Shown here: piece by piece, positions 55,445 through 63,696 of the stretch
How positions within the stretch are numbered: position 1 is the stretch's first letter
Layout: each line of letters begins with the position of its first letter
NCBI RefSeq assembly: GCF_900113275.1
Contig: NZ_FOOU01000008.1
Span: 109,733 to 173,732, forward strand
Direction of reading: 5' to 3'
DNA length: 64,000 bases
Origin: Neptunomonas qingdaonensis
GTDB lineage: Bacteria; Pseudomonadota; Gammaproteobacteria; Pseudomonadales; Balneatricaceae
The notes under the pieces: model-generated
What the model saw: the letters and a program-made list of their open reading frames with translations, nothing else
What the model was told of the DNA's origin: nothing
The model's database searches: none
Position numbers and translations under genes: made by a program

Positions 55445-55475
55445 ATAGAGAGCCCTCCGTTTGGTGGCTCTCTAT
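55445..55475. terminator. Hairpin after the PEP-CTERM remnant / downstream of pspC
   Basis: ATAGAGAGCC-ctccgtttggt-GGCTCTCTAT is a 10-bp perfect stem. It resembles the hairpin after the intact PEP-CTERM gene (GCATAGAGAGCC shared), so it was duplicated with the gene. It now lies 37 bp after the pspC stop. Confidence 0.75.
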
Positions 55476-55511
55476 ATTGATAATCATTATTAAGTTTAGA
55501 ATTAGTTCAAT

Positions 55512-55973
55512 CTAGCTGCGGCGCATCTCTCTATCGAAGTGGAATTTGCGTGAAGTCACATGCTCTTCCATGGCGCGAATTCGCTTATCTACTTTTGCTA
55601 TCCGTGTACGTATTTCCTCAATGCGGCTTGATGCCGATGCGCCGTAATCAAACATCTTCTGTTTGAGGTTCGGCTTGTGCTGGTGGTGCGTTTGTCTGGA
55701 AAAACCGCCTTCGTATGTGTTTCCCCGCTCCTTGCTGCTCTGATAGGATTTGCTGCTTTCATAAGGTCTGCTGGATAACAAAAAGACAGCAGCGATATAT
55801 GCCAGTACGGCAAAGGCGCCGGTAAACATGAATAATAAAATGCCACCTATTCTTACACCTGTCGCAGACCACTGCATATTTTCTGCAATGCCGCCGCACA
55901 CGCCTGCGATCCAGCGTCTATCGGTACTGCGGTATAAATCGATGTCATAACCTCGGTCTTTAGCTGTGAACAT
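55512..55973 (-). CDS. pspC: Phage shock protein C (PspC)
   Basis: The 153-aa protein has a PspC domain (LYRSTDRRWIAGVCGGIAEN, TM at about 40-68). A long cytoplasmic or periplasmic tail ends in a coiled coil (RIEEIRTRIAKVDKRIRAME). PspC with PspB senses envelope stress and binds PspA. It is the last gene of pspABC, 9 bp after pspB. Confidence 0.93.
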   Translation of the reverse strand: MFTAKDRGYDIDLYRSTDRRWIAGVCGGIAENMQWSATGVRIGGILLFMFTGAFAVLAYIAAVFLLSSRPYESSKSYQSSKERGNTYEGGFSRQTHHQHKPNLKQKMFDYGASASSRIEEIRTRIAKVDKRIRAMEEHVTSRKFHFDREMRRS

Positions 55974-55982
55974 ACAGCCTCC

Positions 55983-56225
55983 TTAATCTACTGAGTGACG
56001 CGTTTGCCAATCGGGTTGCTCGGCGTCGAGAATGGTTTCAAGGGTCTCTAGTCTATTTTCAAGGCGTTCTACTTCCTTCATGGCGGCTTCCAGTGTTTGT
56101 TTATCTTCAGCTGAAAGCGCTTTAGTGGATCTCCATCTGCTGGCATAGTGCAATATTAGCCAAAGAGGGAGGACCATCCCCAGAAAGATGACGGTCGGTA
56201 CGAAAAAGAACGCGAAGCTAGACAT
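55983..56225 (-). CDS. pspB: Phage shock protein B (PspB)
   Basis: The 80-aa protein has one TM helix (FFVPTVIFLGMVLPLWLILHY) followed by a leucine-zipper-like helix (LEAAMKEVERLENRLETLE), the PspB design. It works with PspC in sensing and lies 2 bp after pspA. Confidence 0.93.
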   Translation of the reverse strand: MSSFAFFFVPTVIFLGMVLPLWLILHYASRWRSTKALSAEDKQTLEAAMKEVERLENRLETLETILDAEQPDWQTRHSVD

Positions 56226-56227
56226 TA

Positions 56228-56899
56228 TTAATCACCAGATTTGTTTTTGTTCATCTGAGCTTTAAGCTTTGCCATTGCCTGGTCAACTTTTTCGTTGCGT
56301 TCGAGGTCTTCGATCTCGTTGGCAAGGTCCTTAGTGCCCAGGTCATAGCTTTCAACTTCAGCTTCCATATCATCCATTTTACGCTCATAACGTTCAAATT
56401 TATCAAATGCTTCATTGAGCTTATCACGGCTAAAGCGGCGACGAATTTCCAGACGAGAGCGTGTGGTTTGCTCACGGGCGAGTAGCGATTTTTGTTTAGC
56501 TTTAGCATCATCCAGTTTGTGCTGCAGCTGAGATATCTCGCTATTCAGGTCGTTCAGGTGCTCCTCAATGGCATCAAGCTCCTGGTGTGCCATTTCAAGA
56601 GTTTCTGCTGCGGCTGCCTGTTCAGTCAATGCGGCGCGGGCAAGATCTTCGCGTTTTTTGTTGAGAGCAAGTGCTGCTTTCGTTTCCCACTCATCAGCAT
56701 CTTTTTGCAGGGCAATCGCTCTGCGTTCGAGCATTTTCTTGTCGGCAATGACTTTGGCTGATGTAGTGCGTACTTCAATTAACGTCTCTTCCATCTCCTG
56801 AATCATCATGCGAATCATTTTTTCCGGATCTTCAGCGCGATCCAGTAAAGAATTGATATTGGCATTAATGATGTCCTGAAAGCGTGAAAAAATACCCAT
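56228..56899 (-). CDS. pspA: Phage shock protein A (PspA)
   Basis: The 223-aa coiled-coil protein of the PspA/IM30/ESCRT-III family begins GIFSRFQDIINANINSLLDR with the amphipathic membrane helix. It binds and inhibits PspF in the resting cell and coats damaged inner membrane. It is the first gene of pspABC, behind a sigma-54 promoter. Confidence 0.95.
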   Translation of the reverse strand: MGIFSRFQDIINANINSLLDRAEDPEKMIRMMIQEMEETLIEVRTTSAKVIADKKMLERRAIALQKDADEWETKAALALNKKREDLARAALTEQAAAAETLEMAHQELDAIEEHLNDLNSEISQLQHKLDDAKAKQKSLLAREQTTRSRLEIRRRFSRDKLNEAFDKFERYERKMDDMEAEVESYDLGTKDLANEIEDLERNEKVDQAMAKLKAQMNKNKSGD

Positions 56900-56973
56900 T
56901 GTGCTTCTCCTGATCTGTTTAGTGGGCCTTTGCTGATCGGATCAATGAGCTAAAAGCCTTTAGTAATATACAT

Positions 56974-56990
56974 AGCTATTCTCATGCCAA
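56974..56990 (-). promoter_or_regulatory. Sigma-54 promoter of pspABC
   Basis: On the reverse strand TTGGCATGAGAATAGCT has GG at -24 and GC at -12 with exactly 10 bases between. It lies about 75 bp before the pspA ATG. PspF is the expected activator. Confidence 0.85.
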
Positions 56991-57050
56991 CTTATTAACT
57001 ACTTGATATTAAACAGTTTTAAATTTTTTTGGGTATTTTGTTGATTATAT

Positions 57051-57089
57051 TTAGCTAAAAATTAACTAAAAAGTGGTTTTTTTAACTAA
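57051..57089. promoter_or_regulatory. Candidate PspF upstream activating sites
   Basis: TTAGCTAA (57051-57058) and TTAACTAA (57062-57069, 57082-57089) lie 60-115 bp upstream of the sigma-54 promoter, in the pspA-pspF gap. The first two form a near-palindrome. PspF could bind here to activate pspA and repress its own gene. Confidence 0.55.
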
Positions 57090-57099
57090 TATATAGCTT

Positions 57100-58122
57100 A
57101 TGAGGCTAACAAATAAAAAAACAATGCTGGGTGAATCACCCTTAATGCTGGATCTCTCTGATCAGGTATCCCGCATTGCGCCATTAAATAAACCGGTGTT
57201 GATTCTTGGGGAGCGTGGAACGGGGAAGGAGCTGGTCGCAGAGCGGGTGCACTTTCTTTCCAGACGTTGGGATCAGCATTTCCTCAAGGTTAGCTGTGCC
57301 TCGATGAATGATAATTTGCTTGATTCGGAGCTTTTCGGGCATGAAGTGGGCGCTTTTACCGGTGCCGTAAAACGTCATGTGGGTCGGTTTGAGCGTGCCG
57401 AAGGTGGTAGTTTGTTTTTGGATGAAGTGGCAACGTGCTCAACGCAAGTGCAGGAGAAATTACTGCGCATTGTTGAATACGGAGAGTATGAACGCTTGGG
57501 CGGGCAGAGCATGTTGCAGGCGGATGTGCGCTTAATTACAGCAACCAATGCTGATCTGCGAGGAATGGCTGAAAATGAAGAGTTTCGTGCAGACCTGCTG
57601 GATCGCTTAGCTTTCGATGTTTTACATATTCCGCCTTTAAGGTATCGCCAGCAGGATGTTTTAATTCTGGCGGAACATTTCGCGCTGAGTATGTGTTTTG
57701 AGCTGGAACGCCAATACTTTCCCGGCTTTACCGACAATGCAAAAAGTCAGATGTTGGAGTATGCCTGGCCAGGTAACGTTCGCGAGCTACGTAATGCTGT
57801 GGAGCGAAGTGTTTACCGGCAGGAGTTGATTGATGAGCCTGTCGATGAGCTGATTATTGATCCGTTTGCGGCGAGTTGGTTGCAAGGCAGTAAAGAGGTT
57901 ATAAAAAAAGCGCCGTTTGTCATCCCTCAGCCAGAGGTTTCTAAATTGTCAGATCAGGTGGGTGCGCTTGAACAGCAGTTGTTATTAGATGCGCTGAAGA
58001 CAACCCGCTTTAATCAGAAATTGGCGGCAGAAAAGCTGGGCTTAACCTATCACCAGTTAAGAGCGCAATTGCGAAAGCATAAAATGATACCTTTAAAAAG
58101 CTATATTGATCGTCATCAATAA
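57100..58122 (+). CDS. pspF: PspF, sigma-54 activator of the phage shock operon
   Basis: The 340-aa protein has an AAA+ domain with GERGTGKE (Walker A), GAFTGA, FLDEVATCS (Walker B) and EYERLGG. The C-terminal Fis-type HTH is NQKLAAEKLGLTYHQLRAQL. It has no N-terminal receiver, which is the PspF design: control is by PspA binding. It is divergent from pspABC. Confidence 0.95.
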   Translation: MRLTNKKTMLGESPLMLDLSDQVSRIAPLNKPVLILGERGTGKELVAERVHFLSRRWDQHFLKVSCASMNDNLLDSELFGHEVGAFTGAVKRHVGRFERAEGGSLFLDEVATCSTQVQEKLLRIVEYGEYERLGGQSMLQADVRLITATNADLRGMAENEEFRADLLDRLAFDVLHIPPLRYRQQDVLILAEHFALSMCFELERQYFPGFTDNAKSQMLEYAWPGNVRELRNAVERSVYRQELIDEPVDELIIDPFAASWLQGSKEVIKKAPFVIPQPEVSKLSDQVGALEQQLLLDALKTTRFNQKLAAEKLGLTYHQLRAQLRKHKMIPLKSYIDRHQ

Positions 58123-58623
58123 GATATTGAAACATGTCTTTATCGGAGTTTTTCGCTGTTTAAAAAACAAAAATAGTTGAAGTTATTGAGGCTTTTAAAA
58201 TCAAAAATAGATATTGATATTGGCTTGATTAATCAATATTCAGTATTGAAGTTTTATTAATTTGTCAATATTGGGTTTTGATTTATTTATTTTTTTCAAA
58301 TTTAAGTTTTGATAAAAATAGATATTGGGTTTAGGTTTTATTTTGCTGCTATTAAATGGCCAGTGCTCATTTATTTCAAAGCTGAAATTACTATCTATTT
58401 GAAAAATAGAGAAATATCTAAAGTTTGTAAAATAACCGCCGAATAAGTATTGGTATAAGCTGGTGATTTTTTGTACATTGTTAATTATTATCTGTATATA
58501 GTTATACTTACTGGATTTAAAAGATATTTGGCTTATAATTTGCCATATCAATAAGTAAATTGTAAATGTTGCAAAAGAAGATCGGTAAAAGTTTTTGTAT
58601 TTTATTAATTAATGGTTAATTAG
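58123..58623. other. 500-bp AT-rich gap upstream of ftsA
   Basis: No supported gene. A sample (58261-58380) has 28 of 120 G/C. It contains repeated CAATATTG-type words (58205-58270) and a 103-codon reverse frame rich in Ile, Asn and Lys with no ribosome binding site. It may be the promoter region of ftsA or foreign DNA. ftsQ, ddl or murC, which usually precede ftsA, are absent. Confidence 0.6.
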
Positions 58624-59919
58624 ATGAATACTGATCATAACATGATCGTCGCACTGGATATCGGCACCTCTAAAGTGGTGTGCCTGGTAGCCGAAGTTAT
58701 GCCGGATGGCCATATCGAGGTTGTCGGTATCGGCTCGCATCCGTCGCGGGGTCTGAAGCGCGGGGTCGTGATCAATATTGAATCGACGGTCGGATCGATT
58801 CAGCGTGCCGTTGAAGAAGCTGAATTGATGGCCGGTTGCAAGATTCACTCTGTTACCGTTGGCATTGCGGGTAGCCATATCAGCAGTCTGAACTCACATG
58901 GCATTGTCGCTGTGCGTGATCGTGAAGTAATGGATCATGACCTGGAGCGCGTTATCGATGCCGCCAGTGCGGTGGCTATTCCTGCTGATCAGAAAATTCT
59001 GCACATCCTGCCGCAGGAATACCTGATTGATAATCAGGAAGGCATTAAAGAACCGCTGGGTATGTCCGGTGTGCGTTTAGAAGCCAAAGTGCATCTGGTG
59101 ACGGGCGCGATTAATGCGATACAGAATATCGAAAAATGTGTGCGTCGTTGCGGATTAGAAGTCGATGGCGTGGTGTTGGAGCAATTGGCCTCCAGCTATG
59201 CAGTGCTGACCGACGATGAAAAAGATCTCGGTGTTTGCATGGTGGACATCGGTGGCGGCACCACCGACATTGCCATCTTCACCGGTGGCTCGATCCGCCA
59301 TACTGGCGTGATTCCGGTAGCAGGCGATCAGGTGACCAATGATATCGCCATGGCATTACGCACGCCGACACAACATGCCGAACAGCTCAAGATAAAATAC
59401 GCCTGTGCATTGGCACAGCTGGCCAATGTAGACGAAACCATTAAGGTGCCGAGTGTCGGTGATCGACCACCGCGTGACCTGTCTCGTCAAGCGCTGGCCG
59501 AAGTGGTTGAACCACGGTATGACGAGTTATTGTCCATGGTGCAGGCAGAATTACGCCGCAGTGGATTTGAAGATTTAGTAGCCGCCGGCATTGTATTGAC
59601 CGGCGGTACCGCGAAAATGGAAGGCGTGGTCGAACTGGCAGAAGAGATATTCCATATGCCGGTGCGTTTGGCCATGCCGCAGGGTGTTCGCGGAATGGAC
59701 GACATTCTGCATAACCCGATTTTTGCGACCGGTATTGGTTTACTGCATTACGCCAGTCAGGGTGGGCAGGCGGGCAGTGCCTCATCGGTACGTATGCCTT
59801 CTAAAGCAGAGGTGCTGGCGGGTGAGAAGCGCGCTACAGCGCCGGTTGTTGCAAAACCAGTCTACGAAGGCCCTGGGCTTGTCAGCCGGGTAAAAGATTG
59901 GTTTAAAGGAAATTTTTAG
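58624..59919 (+). CDS. ftsA: Cell division protein FtsA
   Basis: The 431-aa actin-like protein tethers FtsZ to the membrane. Motifs are VALDIGTSKVVCLVAE (phosphate 1), VDIGGGTTDIAIFTGG (phosphate 2), LTGGTAKMEG (adenosine) and a C-terminal amphipathic helix GLVSRVKDWFKGNF. It is intact. It is visibly GC-richer than its surroundings: 69 of 120 G/C at 58681-58800 and 38 of 60 at 59761-59820, against 25 of 60 in a sample of ftsZ. This suggests different ancestry. Confidence 0.95.
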   Translation: MNTDHNMIVALDIGTSKVVCLVAEVMPDGHIEVVGIGSHPSRGLKRGVVINIESTVGSIQRAVEEAELMAGCKIHSVTVGIAGSHISSLNSHGIVAVRDREVMDHDLERVIDAASAVAIPADQKILHILPQEYLIDNQEGIKEPLGMSGVRLEAKVHLVTGAINAIQNIEKCVRRCGLEVDGVVLEQLASSYAVLTDDEKDLGVCMVDIGGGTTDIAIFTGGSIRHTGVIPVAGDQVTNDIAMALRTPTQHAEQLKIKYACALAQLANVDETIKVPSVGDRPPRDLSRQALAEVVEPRYDELLSMVQAELRRSGFEDLVAAGIVLTGGTAKMEGVVELAEEIFHMPVRLAMPQGVRGMDDILHNPIFATGIGLLHYASQGGQAGSASSVRMPSKAEVLAGEKRATAPVVAKPVYEGPGLVSRVKDWFKGNF

Positions 59920-59942
59920 CCTCAGCCGCTTACTACAAGCAG

Positions 59943-59972
59943 TTGAGATAATGTGTATTTTAAAAATATAAA
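59943..59972 (+). promoter_or_regulatory. Candidate ftsZ promoter
   Basis: TTGAGA (59943-59948), an 18-bp spacer and TATAAA (59967-59972) lie in the 113-bp ftsA-ftsZ gap, about 60 bp before the ftsZ ATG. Confidence 0.5.
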
Positions 59973-60032
59973 ATAGCGCTGTACAGCTGTCGTTACGCTG
60001 ACGAAAAGTGCAAACCTGAAGGAGATTGGATT

Positions 60033-61232
60033 ATGTTCGAACTGGTTGATAGTCTGCCACAAAATGCCGTCATTAAGGTGATTGGCGTTGGCGGTGGCGG
60101 CGGAAACGCCGTACAGCACATGCTAAACACAGATGTAGAAGGTGTAGAGTTTATTTGTGCGAATACTGACTCACAGGCTTTGCAGAATATGCTGTCTCGT
60201 GCCGTTATTCAGATTGGTGGTGAGCTTACCAAAGGTTTGGGTGCAGGTGCAGACCCTGAAGTGGGTCGTCAGGCAGCGATAGAAGACCGTGAACAGATTG
60301 CCGAAATGATTACCGGTGCTGATATGGTATTCATCACCGCAGGTATGGGGGGTGGTACCGGTACAGGTGCGGCGCCAATCGTAGCTGAAGTGGCTAAAGA
60401 ACTGGGTATTCTGACGGTTGCGGTTGTGACCAAACCTTTCCCGTTTGAAGGCCGTAAGCGCATGAAAATTGCTGAAGAAGGTATTCAGCAATTAAAAGAG
60501 AATGTTGATTCATTAATCATCATTCCTAACGAAAAATTGATGCAGGTATTGGGTCGTAACTGCAGCCTGATTAATGCATTTAATACCGCTAACGATGTAT
60601 TACGCGGTGCTGTCCAGGGGATCGCAGACCTGATCACGCGCCCGGGTATGATCAACGTCGACTTTGCAGATGTTCGTACTGTAATGTCTGAAATGGGCAT
60701 GGCGATGATGGGCACAGGCGCTGCAAAAGGGGATGACCGCGCTACAGTGGCCACCTTAGCTGCGATCAATAGTCCACTACTCGAAGATGTTGACCTTAAA
60801 GGTGCGCGCGGTATTTTGGTAAATATTACAGCGGGTCTGGATTTAAGTCTGGGTGAGTTCTCTGAAGTGGGTAATATTGTTGAAGAATATGCATCAGAGA
60901 ACGCAACTATTGTTGTGGGTACGGTTATTGATCCGGACTTGACTGATGAGTTACGTGTGACGGTTGTGGCTACGGGGTTGGGCCAGGCTCAGACTGAAGA
61001 GTTGAGAGTCGTAAACGGCGGCACTACCACGCGTGTTGTTTCATCCGCAGCAGACTTTAATCAACTTGAACTGCCAACGGTATTACGTAATCGCTCTGAA
61101 GCGCGTCAGCGTGGTGGCAGCGTGCCGGATCAGAAAGAAAACGAAATGATGCATGCTCCGGCGAAAAAGACAGGAACCGATGATATGGACTTCCTGGATA
61201 TACCGGCTTTCTTGCGTCGTCAGGCTGACTAA
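60033..61232 (+). CDS. ftsZ: Cell division protein FtsZ
   Basis: The 399-aa tubulin-like GTPase forms the Z ring. The signature GGGTGTG is at 106-112, the T7 synergy region [12 protein letters not shown] is present, and the conserved C-terminal peptide [14 protein letters not shown] binds FtsA and ZipA. AAGGAG precedes the ATG. It is followed by a terminator, not by lpxC as in most gammaproteobacteria. Confidence 0.97.
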   Translation: MFELVDSLPQNAVIKVIGVGGGGGNAVQHMLNTDVEGVEFICANTDSQALQNMLSRAVIQIGGELTKGLGAGADPEVGRQAAIEDREQIAEMITGADMVFITAGMGGGTGTGAAPIVAEVAKELGILTVAVVTKPFPFEGRKRMKIAEEGIQQLKENVDSLIIIPNEKLMQVLGRNCSLINAFNTANDVLRGAVQGIADLITRPGMINVDFADVRTVMSEMGMAMMGTGAAKGDDRATVATLAAINSPLLEDVDLKGARGILVNITAGLDLSLGEFSEVGNIVEEYASENATIVVGTVIDPDLTDELRVTVVATGLGQAQTEELRVVNGGTTTRVVSSAADFNQLELPTVLRNRSEARQRGGSVPDQKENEMMHAPAKKTGTDDMDFLDIPAFLRRQAD

Positions 61233-61266
61233 TATCAGCTGGTAGACATCTTTCAGGTTTTAGTTT

Positions 61267-61300
61267 TGGGCTGCTCATTGAGTGGCCTTTTTTTGTTTTT
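61267..61300 (+). terminator. Terminator after ftsZ
   Basis: GGGCTGCTC-att-GAGTGGCC (two G-U pairs) followed by T7 and more T residues. Confidence 0.8.
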
Positions 61301-61398
61301 TTGGGTTGATTTTGTATTGTTATGTCTTGGATGTCAGCGGCATTTGGCATCATAGAAAATAATTGAAACTGAGTAATCTGTATGGCTTCAAAATTATA

Positions 61399-62190
61399 AT
61401 GACATTATCGCGTGAATTTTATCGGCATGGCCCCGATGTCCGGCAGGGTCTGCCCGTTAGCTTCGTAGACGTCAGGCAACGCTTTGATTTCAGCTCCATT
61501 CGAATCGGACGCTGGGTAACGCGGCCAGAGCAAGTCCGGGCTGCCGGGCTATTTTATGATGCTCTTGTTGATCTGATGAGCATATTGCAGTGCCCTGAGC
61601 CCTTGATCTCTTTGCGCGGAACCTTGTCTCTACAATACGGTATTGGTGGGCGGCCCGGAGTCGCGGCTCATTATCAGCCGTCGATGCGATGCTTTTCATT
61701 GGCTAAAAACGCAGGCCCTGGCAGTATTGCACACGAGTGGTTTCATGCGCTTGATCACTACCTGGGAGCTACAGCATTTGATGATGCGCCTTCAGGGATG
61801 TTTGCTTCCAAAGCGTGGTTGTCAGAAGCGACGCCCGTAGTTCACCCATTGAATGATGACCTGTACGCTTGTTTCAGAAGTATTATGTTAGATGAAGATG
61901 GGAAATCACCGAGTCCGTTGTTTCAGGTATCAGCACGGGTCGACAAGGCCATGAAGCAAGTGTATTACAGCCAGCCAGAAGAATTATGTGCCCGTGCATT
62001 TGAAGCGTTTATTCAAGATGCTGCTATTACGAACAACTTTTTAGTGTCAGGAACTAAAGCAACCACTGAAGCACAGCAAGGCCTGTATCCAGTGGGCAAA
62101 CAGCGTGAGCGAATTAACCGGGCGTTTCAGCATTATTTTAATCGCCTGGGTTCTGCATTAAACAGTGAAATCCGTAGAAACGCGTGTTAA
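61399..62190 (+). CDS. CLCA_X-type protein with HEWFH metalloprotease motif
   Basis: The protein is about 263 aa. REFYRHGPD, IRIGRWVT, ISLRGTLSLQYG and AHEWFHALDHYLG match what I recall of CLCA_X family proteins. HEWFH is a zinc HExxH motif, so a peptidase is likely, but the substrate is unknown. No signal peptide is visible. The ATG at 61399 or an in-frame TTG at 61363 may be the start; neither has a strong ribosome binding site. Its TAA starts the best stop-anchored repeat. Confidence 0.75.
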   Translation: MTLSREFYRHGPDVRQGLPVSFVDVRQRFDFSSIRIGRWVTRPEQVRAAGLFYDALVDLMSILQCPEPLISLRGTLSLQYGIGGRPGVAAHYQPSMRCFSLAKNAGPGSIAHEWFHALDHYLGATAFDDAPSGMFASKAWLSEATPVVHPLNDDLYACFRSIMLDEDGKSPSPLFQVSARVDKAMKQVYYSQPEELCARAFEAFIQDAAITNNFLVSGTKATTEAQQGLYPVGKQRERINRAFQHYFNRLGSALNSEIRRNAC

Positions 62191-62272
62191 CTACTTGCTG
62201 CTAACTATCTGTTTATAACTACCCGTTACTAGCTATCTGTACATAACTACCTATTATTAACTACCTGCTTCT
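62188..62272 (+). repeat. 14-bp tandem repeat x6 starting exactly at a stop codon
   Basis: Units TAACTACTTGCTGC (62188), TAACTATCTGTTTA (62202), TAACTACCCGTTAC (62216), TAGCTATCTGTACA (62230), TAACTACCTATTAT (62244) and TAACTACCTGCTTCT (62258). The first TAA is the stop of the upstream gene. With a 14-bp step, TAA/TAG occurs in every frame twice. Each unit keeps TA(A/G)CTA while the rest varies. Confidence 0.93.
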
Positions 62273-62548
62273 TAGTGGCGTACTATGAAAAGGCTATGCT
62301 TATTCATTTACTTATTTATATTATTTTTTCGATTAGTAAGGTTTTTAAATGAGAGGCGTTTAAGATCTGTAAGTGCAATAGGTTCGGATAAAGGAGAGAG
62401 GAGGTCGGTAGCTAATAATTGAAGGGGTAGTGGCTTGCCTTTTATATTTTAACAGGTATGCTGGTAGTTAATTCATGCAGGACTGACTGTAAATACCATG
62501 TTAAAAAGATACTTGATACCTGATTATTATATCGCCTTCCCGCATTAG

Positions 62549-62586
62549 GCCGAGAGGCTAACACCTCTCGGCGAGTACTTTTTACA
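62549..62586 (+). terminator. Terminator-like hairpin before the GreA/B-domain gene
   Basis: GCCGAGAGG-ctaaca-CCTCTCGGC is a 9-bp perfect stem followed by GAGTACTTTTT. It lies 39-62 bp upstream of the next ATG, so it may end upstream transcription or act in the leader. 62273-62548 holds no supported gene. Confidence 0.65.
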
Positions 62587-62610
62587 CAAATTGTACAATG
62601 GGAGATGATT

Positions 62611-62985
62611 ATGTTCGCAATACCTTTATCCAATTACCGCTATCTGATTAATAAACTCTACCGCTATATATTAGCGAATGATTCGCTTAGCTATTCTAAG
62701 CCTTATCATCTGCTTTCAGTGTTTAATGTGCTTGATAGCCTGAAAAATCAATCGCTTAACCAGGCTAATATAGGCGATACAGTACTCATAAGTTTTGTCG
62801 ATACACAGGAAAAGCTACAACTGACACTGGTGAATGCCGATAAAGTGACGGATGATGAAAAAAACATTTCTGTGTTGTCTCCACTGGGAAGTGCTTTGTT
62901 AGGGCGCTCCAAAGGAGAGTGCTTTAGCGTCAATATTTTAAATAGTAGCATTGATTGCAAGCTCCTTAAGATTGTTAATAAATAG
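62611..62985 (+). CDS. GreA/GreB C-terminal-domain protein (Rnk-like)
   Basis: The 124-aa protein has a helical N-terminus (LINKLYRYILANDSLSY) and a GreA/B C-terminal domain with ISVLSPLGSALLGRSKGE. It lacks the Gre coiled-coil finger, so it may bind RNA polymerase like Rnk. GGGAG lies 6 nt before the ATG at 62611, which is preferred to 62605. Confidence 0.82.
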   Translation: MFAIPLSNYRYLINKLYRYILANDSLSYSKPYHLLSVFNVLDSLKNQSLNQANIGDTVLISFVDTQEKLQLTLVNADKVTDDEKNISVLSPLGSALLGRSKGECFSVNILNSSIDCKLLKIVNK

Positions 62986-63118
62986 ACTTTAAGAATGTTT
63001 TTATGGAGGAATATGGCCTTGAAGTATTTATCTTGCCGCGAATGTGTCCGTTAAGAAACTCTGTGAAAGTAATGGCGGCGGCTCTTGGCTTAAGCAGAAA
63101 TTTTTTGGAGATTTTATC

Positions 63119-63211
63119 ATGGCTAAAGATAATAGAGAGAAAAAGCAACCGTCTAAAACATTGAAAGAAAAACGACGAGATAAGAAAGCGAAAAGACTTT
63201 CTGATTCCTGA
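63119..63211 (+). CDS. Small basic protein, 30 aa
   Basis: MAKDNREKKQPSKTLKEKRR is followed by DKKAKRLSDS. Half the residues are charged, mostly Lys and Arg, so it may bind nucleic acid or the ribosome. GGAG lies upstream and a strong palindromic terminator 10 bp after the stop, which supports a real transcript. Possibly cotranscribed with the GreA/B-domain gene. Confidence 0.6.
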   Translation: MAKDNREKKQPSKTLKEKRRDKKAKRLSDS

Positions 63212-63221
63212 CTTTTTATTT

Positions 63222-63248
63222 AGAGCGCTCATATGAGCGCTCTTTTAA
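63222..63248 (+). terminator. Palindromic terminator after the small basic protein
   Basis: AGAGCGCTCAT-ATGAGCGCTCT is a 22-bp perfect palindrome followed by TTTTAAT. Confidence 0.9.
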
Positions 63249-63696
63249 TATTAGCTCTATACGCAAAAAATAAATCATCAGTAGATGTTTTTTAAATTAA
63301 TCTGCATAAAAAATGTTGCCGGATATTTAATAGCCTGAGTAATTAAATAATAATATAAATAGATGCAGTGTTCGCTCACTATATTATTTGGAAATTAATT
63401 TTCAGGACCGATTGATTCTGCCAAACCCAACAAAAAACGCCAGACTGCTCTATCGTTCACTAAGCTCAGGCACACCACCGGTTTATCAGCCAGAGTGAAG
63501 CAAGCGCGCTGCAGCCGTAAAGCGGGCTAACCGGGAAAATAGGTCAATAAACAGATACAGATATGTAACTTATCTGCGTTAGCCATGTTCTATGTAGCAC
63601 TTGTCAGTTGTATGACCATATCATTAATAACACCATAGCGAATCGATCGAAGCAGTGCTAACTGTCCTTCCTTTGCTAGCCCGGGTGAGTTGCTGG
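63249..63696. other. Intergenic region before the IS66 end
   Basis: AT-rich to about 63400, then a more balanced stretch. On the reverse strand a frame of about 40 codons (ADKPVVCLSLVNDRAVWRF, LAESIGPEN, stop) is open but has no start. It could be the tail of a decayed gene or insertion sequence. Nothing else is supported. Confidence 0.4.

Noticed and set aside
58240..58551. 103-codon reverse frame in the AT-rich gap
   Set aside because: No ribosome binding site, and a composition (Ile, Asn, Lys, Tyr) expected of random AT-rich DNA.
62998..63155. 52-codon frame starting ATGGAGGAATATGG before the 30-aa gene
   Set aside because: No upstream ribosome binding site, and it overlaps the better supported 30-aa gene in another frame.
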